Positions 1-5,065 of a stretch of DNA of 6,991 nt are shown here, piece after piece. The position numbers were made by a program, and so were the translations under genes. The first letter of the stretch is position 1; every line of letters begins with the position of its first letter. This DNA is from an uncultured Bacteroidota bacterium. GTDB taxonomy: Bacteria > Bacteroidota > Bacteroidia > UBA7662. The DNA lies in the NCBI GenBank assembly GCA_903908015.1, contig CAIVQI010000069.1:1-6991 (forward strand). Reading direction: 5' to 3'. The notes below the pieces were generated by a model, which saw nothing but the letters and a program-made list of their open reading frames with translations, made no database searches and had not been told where the DNA came from.

Positions 1-19
1 AACTATAACACATTTCAAG

Positions 20-481
20 ATGCCTAAAATATCAGATTGGGGTACTATTCAATCGCCTGAACTGTTCCAAAGATTGTTTTTCGATGAAGCGCTGATTTAT
101 GCATCTGAACATCAACGGGGGCCAATAGCGCCTATGCTGGCGCAGTCACCCGCTCCCTATGCTGGAAAAGTCATTGTCTTGCTGCCAGAGTCACCTACAG
201 ATAGTCAGCAGTCACTTTTAAACAAAATCTTGAGTGCCTGTGCGTTATCTCAAAATCAAATCGAAACCATTTACGGAATCCAAACCAAAGACTCCATCCG
301 AACATTCGCTGGTGCGCGTTTGGTATTGGCTTTTGGTGCTTTGTCCGATATTGAACCAAACCACATGGAACAACAGCATGACATCAAGTTTATCCCATGC
401 CAACCGCTTGGCTCTCTTGAAACAGATGCAAGTGCGAAAAAACTGCTTTGGAACAGCCTCAAAAAATCGCTACTGGCATGA
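20..481 (+). CDS. Conserved-looking hypothetical protein, 153 aa, translationally coupled to rdgB
   Basis: I do not firmly recognise this protein. Its predicted pattern is alpha/beta: a hydrophobic strand near residues 50-55 (KVIVLLPES), then an amphipathic helix (LLNKILSACALS, about 66-77), a strand and loop with a TFAGARLVLAFGA segment (about 95-107), and a C-terminal basic helix containing KKLLWNSLKKSL. There is no signal peptide and no membrane segment, so it is probably cytoplasmic. Bacteroidetes genomes contain small proteins of this general layout, some compared with the DNA polymerase III psi subunit HolD, but that link is a weak inference from the pattern. The ATG at 20 is the first available start. 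The frame stays open upstream to the window edge, so the true start could lie further left. The stop overlaps the rdgB start as ATGA, which indicates co-translation with rdgB. The reading frame is real; the function is unknown. Confidence 0.75.
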   Translation: MPKISDWGTIQSPELFQRLFFDEALIYASEHQRGPIAPMLAQSPAPYAGKVIVLLPESPTDSQQSLLNKILSACALSQNQIETIYGIQTKDSIRTFAGARLVLAFGALSDIEPNHMEQQHDIKFIPCQPLGSLETDASAKKLLWNSLKKSLLA

Positions 482-1089
482 ATCATATCTGGTTTGCATC
501 ACACAATACACACAAAATTCAGGAGCTGGAATCGCTGCTCAACCCAATGGGCTGGAACATCCGTGGAATAGGGGAGGCGGGATTACAAGACGAAATCGAT
601 GAAACCGGCCTTGACCTCAAGGAAAACGCACGGATCAAAGCGGAATTTGCCTTTGCGCGATTGAAAGAAACCTGCATTTCCGACGATAGTGGTTTAGAAG
701 TTGATGCCCTAAATGGTCGGCCTGGTGTACACTCAGCACGTTTTGCTGGTCAACCTCCAGACAGCACCAAAAACATAAACCTCCTGCTCGACAACATGCA
801 GGGGCAGGTCAACCGTAGGGCCCAATTGAGAACCATCATATGCTTGATGTGGGCCAATACTGCATACTTTTTTGAGGGAAGTGTTGCCGGTCAAATCACT
901 TTAGAACCCCGTGGTGCGGGCGGATTCGGCTACGATCCAATTTTTATGCCCAATGGATACCACGAGACCTTTGCCGAAATGCCCAGCGAACTAAAAAACA
1001 GCATGAGCCACCGGGCGCGTGCTGTTCGTCAACTGATCGATTTTCTCAAAGCAAATAAGAGCAAAATTATTCTTAATTCACTAAAATAA
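478..1089 (+). CDS. rdgB: XTP/dITP diphosphatase (Ham1/RdgB family non-canonical purine NTP pyrophosphatase), 203 aa
   Basis: This enzyme hydrolyses dITP, XTP and related deaminated purine triphosphates to monophosphates plus pyrophosphate, keeping hypoxanthine and xanthine out of DNA and RNA. The Ham1 motifs appear in order: the phosphate-binding S8-x-N10-x-x-K13 segment, ETG at 42-44 followed by ENARIKAEFA, the metal site DDSGLEVDALNGRPG (69-83) with SARFAG at 86-91, GFGYDPIF (149-156), FAEM (165-168) and the base-recognition SHR (177-179). Its length is normal for the family. An in-frame ATG at 448 would add ten residues that lie inside the upstream gene and precede the conserved first strand, so I chose 478. 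That ATG overlaps the upstream TGA by four bases. The C-terminal tail (NKSKIILNSLK) is AT-rich and extends slightly past the conserved domain. The stop lies 9 bp from the convergent rnhA stop. Function is highly certain. Confidence 0.96.
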   Translation: MNHIWFASHNTHKIQELESLLNPMGWNIRGIGEAGLQDEIDETGLDLKENARIKAEFAFARLKETCISDDSGLEVDALNGRPGVHSARFAGQPPDSTKNINLLLDNMQGQVNRRAQLRTIICLMWANTAYFFEGSVAGQITLEPRGAGGFGYDPIFMPNGYHETFAEMPSELKNSMSHRARAVRQLIDFLKANKSKIILNSLK

Positions 1090-1099
1090 AGAACTTTAT
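1086..1099. terminator. Small AT-rich dyad at the rdgB/rnhA convergent junction, possible weak bidirectional terminator
   Basis: The sequence ATAAAG-AA-CTTTAT is a 6+2+6 inverted repeat that covers the rdgB stop codon and reaches the last base of the rnhA stop. It is the only dyad I see in the 9-bp gap between these tail-to-tail genes. It has just one G-C pair per arm and a two-base loop, so as an RNA hairpin it would be weak. Its role in termination is an inference from position only. Confidence 0.2.
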
Positions 1100-1566
1100 C
1101 AATCTTTAGATGAATGATTGATGTAGCCATAATCCACCAGCGTTGCCGCGTTGTCGGCCGCTTGAGTAGCCAGCTGGTCGCACCGGTTGTTGTATGGATT
1201 GTCGGAATGCCCTTTCACCCAAATAAATTGGGGTGACCATAAACGAAGAAGGGGTACCAATTCCTTCCACAAATCAGGGTTCTTGACTTTGACAAATCCC
1301 TTCTTCTCCCATCCTTTCAACCAATTCTTGTTGATGGCATCGACCACATAGCGAGAATCGGAATAGACCCGGATCTCGTGCCCATTGCCCTTAAGTGATT
1401 TCAATCCAGCCAGAACAGCCATTAACTCCATTCTATTGTTGGTGGTGTACTGATATCCTGCCGAAAGTTCCATTCGGGCTGTTCCGCTCATCAAAACAAC
1501 CCCATAGCCACCTCTTCCGGGATTTCCGCGTGCCGCCCCATCAGTATACATATAAACCTCTGCCAT
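1099..1566 (-). CDS. rnhA: Ribonuclease HI, 155 aa
   Basis: This endonuclease cleaves the RNA strand of RNA/DNA hybrids such as R-loops and Okazaki primers, using two metal ions. The type 1 RNase H fold is complete. YTDGAARGNPGRGGYG (7-22) carries Asp9, TTNNRMELMA (41-50) carries Glu47, YSDSRYVVDAI (68-78) carries Asp70, and VKGHSDNPYNNRCDQLA (117-133) carries His120 and Asp130, matching the D-E-D-H-D active-site pattern. The basic handle (NWLKGWEKKGFVKVKNPDLW, about 81-100) is also present. The length of 155 aa equals that of the classic bacterial enzyme. The ATG at 1566 begins just before the first strand, preceded by an AGGG stretch that could serve as a modest ribosome site. It lies 24 nt after the folC stop and is probably the last gene of the exbB-to-rnhA operon. 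Confidence 0.96.
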   Translation of the reverse strand: MAEVYMYTDGAARGNPGRGGYGVVLMSGTARMELSAGYQYTTNNRMELMAVLAGLKSLKGNGHEIRVYSDSRYVVDAINKNWLKGWEKKGFVKVKNPDLWKELVPLLRLWSPQFIWVKGHSDNPYNNRCDQLATQAADNAATLVDYGYINHSSKD

Positions 1567-1590
1567 GCCCTAAAAAACAGTGATGCAATG

Positions 1591-2892
1591 CTATAGAATT
1601 CCAGCGACACTAAAAGTACTTCCTGAAATCAAGATAAAATCATGAGGACCTGAAGCCTGCCGGGCCGCCTCCAATGCTTGTGCGAGTGAGGCAAATGATT
1701 GCCCGCTCAAACCTTCCGCCTCGGCTTCCATACGCAGTACATTCGCGTCTAATCCACGAGGCACATCTGCCCGGGCAAAATAGTAGCAAGCATGTTTGGG
1801 CAAAAGCGACCAGATTCGTGCGCGATCCTTATCGGTTACCATCGACCAAACAATATGTAATTTTTGGTATGGCGTTCGTTCAACCTGGTCCATTACCGCT
1901 CGAATGCCTGCCTCATTGTGTGCGGTATCGGCCACCACCAAAGGGGAATGCCCCAACACCATCCAACGACCCATCAGTCCTGTTCGCTCCTGCACATGCG
2001 ACAATCCCATACGAACCGTTTCATCTGAAATAATCCAACCCATGCCACGGAGAACCTCAACAGCAGCTAAAACGGTGGCGATGTTCTTCGACTGATAATG
2101 CCCCCTCAAATCGCACAACAAGGCAGAATCAACAATTTTTCCTAAACGAACCACCTCCCAGAGGCCACCATCCGAATGCTCGCCTACACTGTTTAGTTGA
2201 AACTTTTGGGATGCAAAATGGAGCAGCGACCGTTTCTCATTGGCCACCAACTGAAATACAGGTGCTGTTTCCTCCTGAAATTCACCCACCACCACAGGTA
2301 CATCGGCCTTAATGATACCCGCTTTTTCACGGGCGATATCGGCTAATGTCGGGCCCAGCAATTCAGCGTGGTCCCAACTAATATTGGTGATCACAGACAA
2401 AACTGGTTGAATGATGTTTGTGGCGTCGAGTCGACCACCCAATCCCGTTTCCACGACGGCCACATCGACCGATTGATCGGCGAAATACTGGAACGACATC
2501 GCCACAGTCATTTCAAAAAACGAAGGTTCAAGTTGTTCAAGGTCTTTGCGAAGACGTCGGGTCATGGCCACAACTTCCTCTTTCGACATCATCTGGCCGT
2601 TGATGCGAATCCGCTCCCGAAAATCAATCAAATGTGGGGAGGTATAAAGCCCTGTTTTTAGTCCACTCGCTTGAAAAACTGAAGCCAACATATGAGATAC
2701 GGAACCCTTACCGTTTGTGCCGGCGATGTGTACCGAAACAAATTTCTTTTCTGGATGGCCCAAATGCGCGGCCATGGCACGGATCCGACTTAAGTCATTG
2801 CGGTAAGCCGCCGCACCAATCCTTTGAAACATCGGTAAGCGATCATAAAGGTACTGCAGCGTTTGTGCGTATTCCTCAGCCGTATGGTGCAT
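1591..2892 (-). CDS. folC: Folylpolyglutamate synthase / dihydrofolate synthase (Mur ligase family), 433 aa
   Basis: This ATP-dependent ligase adds glutamate to dihydropteroate and/or tetrahydrofolate, giving dihydrofolate and the polyglutamates that keep folates in the cytoplasm. Visible motifs are MFQRIGAAAY (21-30, typical of Bacteroidetes FolC), the P-loop GTNGKGS (58-64), TSPHL (84-88), RERIRING (92-99), ETGLGGRLDATN (149-160), the metal-binding W-D-H (174-176), EKAGIIK (190-196, where the family has its carbamylated lysine), GHYQ-KN (265-271) in the linker before the C-terminal domain, and DTAHN (323-327), where most relatives read DGAHN. It ends in the usual SGSTFSV-type strand. Length is normal. 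The ATG at 2892 lies only 6 nt after the tonB stop, with no clear Shine-Dalgarno, which suggests translational coupling. Whether it does both reactions cannot be read from the sequence; a single bacterial copy usually does. Confidence 0.95.
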   Translation of the reverse strand: MHHTAEEYAQTLQYLYDRLPMFQRIGAAAYRNDLSRIRAMAAHLGHPEKKFVSVHIAGTNGKGSVSHMLASVFQASGLKTGLYTSPHLIDFRERIRINGQMMSKEEVVAMTRRLRKDLEQLEPSFFEMTVAMSFQYFADQSVDVAVVETGLGGRLDATNIIQPVLSVITNISWDHAELLGPTLADIAREKAGIIKADVPVVVGEFQEETAPVFQLVANEKRSLLHFASQKFQLNSVGEHSDGGLWEVVRLGKIVDSALLCDLRGHYQSKNIATVLAAVEVLRGMGWIISDETVRMGLSHVQERTGLMGRWMVLGHSPLVVADTAHNEAGIRAVMDQVERTPYQKLHIVWSMVTDKDRARIWSLLPKHACYYFARADVPRGLDANVLRMEAEAEGLSGQSFASLAQALEAARQASGPHDFILISGSTFSVAGIL

Positions 2893-2898
2893 CTGTGA

Positions 2899-3687
2899 TC
2901 AATCCAACTCAAACCTGAACGTAACGGTACCCGACTGAAAGGGGGGGGTAGTTTGGTTGTCGGCCGCACTAAATCTGAATTTGCGTGCCGAGCGTTTGCA
3001 ATTTTCAACAATATCGGGGCGACTGATGGTCGATTTTTTTGTATTCAATTCGGCTTGTACTACTTGGCCTTGTAGATTTACAGAGATTGACAGCACCACC
3101 ACCCCTTGTAACTGTGAATCATCGTTGGGCTTGTCCCACGACAATAACTTTCTACCCTGTAAGGAAAAATCGGGCGAACCTATCAAACCATTGTTTCGGG
3201 GATTTCCCTCTTGTCCACCCTGCGGCTTGCCATCCCGACTTCCTTTCCGGCCAGACGCTCCAGAATCTCCGCTTTTCTCTTTGGATGTACTTCCAGGAAA
3301 TAAGGCTCTTTGGTCGATCGGGTTGGATTCATTCTGTGCTCTGGGCTTGGCATTTTCTTCGCGCATGGATGGAGCTTCGTCCTGATTTTGGGTCACCCAT
3401 CTTTTGTTGCCATCTTTTTGCTTTTGTTCCGTTGTCTCAGTCGCGTCTGCCCGTGGCCGTTCTTCGGCTGATGCCGCGCGGTTCTTTTGATGCTGATCGG
3501 TTTTTCCATCCCCATTTAGTTCCCCACCAAATTGAATGGCAATCCCCTGCTCAAGGGGTGGGGGGAATGGTGCTTCGAGCGTGAAACCAAGCATGATCAA
3601 TAAAAACAGACCATGGATGGCCACACTCACGATCAGTCCATTCCGCCTACGGCCTTGATCGTCGTTTTTAGTTTGTTCGGTTGCCAT
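2899..3687 (-). CDS. tonB: TonB-family energy transducer, 262 aa
   Basis: It links the ExbB-ExbD proton motor in the inner membrane to TonB-dependent receptors in the outer membrane. Seen: a short basic N-terminus ending in GRRRN, one membrane anchor (about 17-37) containing the TonB-type S21-x-x-x-H25 pair, PPP directly after it, a long hydrophilic linker rich in K, E, Q, N and G (about 50-170), and a C-terminal domain (193-262) with the GxVVLxIxVxxxGxVxxAE and final GTVTFRFEL strand pattern. The linker lacks the Pro-Glu/Pro-Lys repeats of enterobacterial TonB, as is common in Bacteroidetes. I start at the ATG at 3687, 15 nt after the exbD stop; the frame also opens five codons earlier with a TTG directly after that stop. 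A run of eight C (2941-2948) lies near the 3' end. The neighbours argue for TonB; a TolA-like role is less likely. Confidence 0.88.
   Translation of the reverse strand: MATEQTKNDDQGRRRNGLIVSVAIHGLFLLIMLGFTLEAPFPPPLEQGIAIQFGGELNGDGKTDQHQKNRAASAEERPRADATETTEQKQKDGNKRWVTQNQDEAPSMREENAKPRAQNESNPIDQRALFPGSTSKEKSGDSGASGRKGSRDGKPQGGQEGNPRNNGLIGSPDFSLQGRKLLSWDKPNDDSQLQGVVVLSISVNLQGQVVQAELNTKKSTISRPDIVENCKRSARKFRFSAADNQTTPPFQSGTVTFRFELD
2941..2948. repeat. Homopolymer run of eight G/C inside tonB
   Basis: Eight G on the plus strand read as ACC CCC CCC in the minus-strand tonB gene, encoding Thr-Pro-Pro just before the last beta-strand. Runs of this length are prone to replication slippage and to sequencing error. 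Losing one C would replace the final TonB residues with a frame that stays open across the folC start to position 2790. Gaining one C gives a stop about a dozen codons downstream. Confidence 0.9.
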
Positions 3688-3702
3688 TTTAAATGATTTC
3701 AA

Positions 3703-4098
3703 TTATTCAGATGGCTCAGTGGCCAAAATCATTTTCAAGTTGAGTCGATTGGCCATTCCCATTACTGTCACCACCTTTTCGATGGGAACCGTCTTATCGG
3801 CATTGAGTACCAGTGTTGCACCAGGTTGACGACCAGAAAGTTGCGAAAGTGCAGCCTCCAAACCACGCTCATCTACCTGTTGGTCCTGATAATAGAGTTG
3901 AAGACCCCGATCTATGCCTACGGTTACGCTTTGGGGTGCAAGTGTCTGGCCAGTATTTTTAGGAAGTAGAATTTTCAGGGCATTAGGTGCCACCAAAGTC
4001 GAAGTCAACATAAAAAAAATCAACAAAAGGAAGACCAAATCGGTCATCGACGACATATTGAATTCGGCCTTGCGCCGGTTTTTCGATTGCAGGTTCAT
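3703..4098 (-). CDS. exbD: ExbD/TolR-family biopolymer transport protein, 131 aa
   Basis: This is the proton-channel partner of ExbB in the TonB energising complex: a single-span inner-membrane protein with a periplasmic domain. It has a short polar N-terminus (NLQSKNRRKAEFNM), then SSMTDLVFLLLIFFMLTSTLV (about 16-36). This carries the family's essential membrane aspartate at Asp20, at the start of the only transmembrane helix. The periplasmic part has the expected ILLPK segment (43-47) and a strand-helix-strand end (GATLVLNADKTVPIEKVVTVMGMANRLNLKMILATEP). A length of 131 aa is typical. The ATG at 4098 overlaps the exbB stop by four bases (ATGA), so the two subunits are coupled in translation. 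Sequence alone does not separate ExbD from TolR, but the adjacent TonB and the lack of tolB or pal favour ExbD. Confidence 0.93.
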   Translation of the reverse strand: MNLQSKNRRKAEFNMSSMTDLVFLLLIFFMLTSTLVAPNALKILLPKNTGQTLAPQSVTVGIDRGLQLYYQDQQVDERGLEAALSQLSGRQPGATLVLNADKTVPIEKVVTVMGMANRLNLKMILATEPSE

Positions 4099-4802
4099 GC
4101 TTGATCGGGTTCGTGGAGCAAATCTAAAAATTCAACCGACCGAATTTCTAGCTGGTTGACCACTTTCTCCATCATGGCCACGAGGTAGTTATATCCCACG
4201 TAGGCCATAATACCAATGATGAGCCCTGCAGCGGTGGTCACCATCGCTTCATAAATACCCCCAGCCAGAACTGAGGGGTTGATGTTGTTGCCGGCCTGCG
4301 ACATGTTAAAAAAGGCCCGAATCATCCCGGTTACCGTTCCCAAAAATCCTACCATCGGTGCCACGGATGCGATTGTCGCTAAAGTCCCCAAATTCTTCTC
4401 CAATTGAGCCACTTCAAGTTTACCCACTGTTTCAATGGATGTTTCAATGTCCTTTAGAGGACGACCAACACGCTGCACACCCTTTCCAATCATACGGGCC
4501 AGGGGGTGATCGGTACGCTGACAAAGACTCAACGCAGCGTTTAAGTTGCCTCCCGACATAAAGTCGCGGACCATATTCATGAAACTCTGATTGTCGCCCC
4601 GAACTTTTCGGATGGCTTGGTAGCGTTCAGCGAATATATACACCGCCACAAGCGATAACACAAACAGCGGAATCATAAAAAATCCACCTTTTAAGGTCAG
4701 ATCCAAAAGGTTTAAGTCGGATGATGACGCAATGGCCGACAAACTATCAACAGCCAATGCTGGATCCCCTGCTTGAAGGAAAAGAAAGTATGGTTTACAC
4801 AT
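4095..4802 (-). CDS. exbB: ExbB/TolQ/MotA-family proton channel protein, 235 aa
   Basis: It forms the multimeric inner-membrane scaffold and proton path that drives TonB. Seen: a short N-terminal leader, first membrane helix (about 39-58, GGFFMIPLFVLSLVAVYIFAER), a cytoplasmic loop (about 65-135), second helix with the family signature APMVGFLGTVTGMI (148-161), and a third helix EAMVTTAAGLIIGIMAYVGYNY (185-206). Helix 2 has Thr156 and helix 3 has the T-T-A-A-G-L run expected for the MotA/TolQ/ExbB family. Start choice: the frame is open back to 4922, but there it begins with TTG, and the extra 40 residues (with an ATG at 4901) look unlike any ExbB leader. The ATG at 4802 gives a normal-size protein. 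First gene of the exbB-exbD-tonB-folC-rnhA run, divergent from gyrA. The family assignment is firm; the exact start is moderately so. Confidence 0.9.
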   Translation of the reverse strand: MCKPYFLFLQAGDPALAVDSLSAIASSSDLNLLDLTLKGGFFMIPLFVLSLVAVYIFAERYQAIRKVRGDNQSFMNMVRDFMSGGNLNAALSLCQRTDHPLARMIGKGVQRVGRPLKDIETSIETVGKLEVAQLEKNLGTLATIASVAPMVGFLGTVTGMIRAFFNMSQAGNNINPSVLAGGIYEAMVTTAAGLIIGIMAYVGYNYLVAMMEKVVNQLEIRSVEFLDLLHEPDQA

Positions 4803-4824
4803 ATATTTAAGACAAGGTGGTAAC

Positions 4825-4838
4825 GAGGGATGTGAACA
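4825..4838 (+). repeat. Direct repeat copy 1 (GAGGGATGTGAACA)
   Basis: It matches the copy at 4908-4921 at 13 of 14 bases. It begins 23 bp upstream of the exbB start codon, so it lies in the probable exbB leader or at its promoter. The 83-bp offset is not a multiple of three, which argues against a coding repeat. A role as a regulator-binding site is an inference. Confidence 0.55.
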
Positions 4839-4907
4839 TTTATTTTTAGCCGAAACCAATATCAATACTGATTTTGTCTGCGATAATGAGAAAAAGTTCA
4901 TTATGTT

Positions 4908-4921
4908 GAGCGATGTGAACA
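4908..4921 (+). repeat. Direct repeat copy 2 (GAGCGATGTGAACA)
   Basis: This is the partner of the copy at 4825-4838, with one mismatch (C for G at its fourth base). Its TGAAC (4916-4920) also pairs as an inverted repeat with GTTCA at 4896-4900, leaving a 15-base gap. The 83-bp start-to-start offset is close to eight helical turns, so both copies would face the same side of the DNA. Confidence 0.55.
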
Positions 4922-4958
4922 AATCCTTTCGATTTTATCCCAATTCGCCTTTAATACC

Positions 4959-4971
4959 GACTTTAAAAGTC
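4959..4971. repeat. Perfect 6+1+6 dyad (GACTTTAAAAGTC), candidate operator near gyrA
   Basis: The arms GACTTT and AAAGTC are exact reverse complements around one central A. The centre lies about 100 bp upstream of the gyrA ATG. A perfect 13-bp dyad with a single-base centre cannot make a stable RNA hairpin but is a plausible site for a dimeric DNA-binding protein. AT-rich spacers do throw up such dyads by chance, so confidence in function is low. Confidence 0.35.
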
Positions 4972-5065
4972 ACATTTTCGCTATTTTCGTGCCTTCTATT
5001 TTCAAACCACTACACCTATCAGTAGCCCAGAAAATTGAACTTAATTTCACTACAAAAAAGCATTC

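Larger units (their letters stand above)
4803..5065. promoter_or_regulatory. Divergent intergenic region carrying the exbB-operon and gyrA promoters
   Basis: This 263-bp AT-rich stretch separates two genes pointing away from each other, so promoters for both strands must lie here or overlap. I found no convincing full match to the Bacteroidetes primary-sigma promoter (TTTG, about 19-23 bp, TAnnTTTG). The best plus-strand -7-like box is TATTTTCG at 4982-4989, without a good TTTG upstream, so no promoter is called with confidence. Before gyrA there is only an A-rich stretch (5053-5059), a common feature of Bacteroidetes leaders that lack Shine-Dalgarno sites. The region also holds a 14-bp direct repeat and a 13-bp dyad, listed separately. 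Confidence 0.6.

Noticed and set aside
448..477. Ten-residue upstream start of rdgB
   Set aside because: The added residues lie inside the preceding gene and come before the conserved first strand. The ATGA overlap at 478 fits better.
2790..3011. 73-codon minus-strand frame across the tonB-folC junction
   Set aside because: It is an overlapping frame of two real genes. It matters only as the product of a one-base slip at the eight-C tract.
3039..3584. 181-codon open frame on the plus strand opposite tonB
   Set aside because: It lies wholly antisense to a well-supported gene, has an odd Pro/Leu/Cys-rich composition and no recognisable domain.
3688..3702. TTG start of tonB, five codons upstream
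   Set aside because: The ATG at 3687 is the stronger codon and leaves a normal 15-nt gap after exbD. The TTG cannot be fully excluded.
4803..4922. N-terminal extension of exbB (40 extra residues)
   Set aside because: It would begin with TTG (or an ATG at 4901), is unlike known ExbB leaders, and overlaps the direct repeats. The ATG at 4802 gives a normal-size protein.
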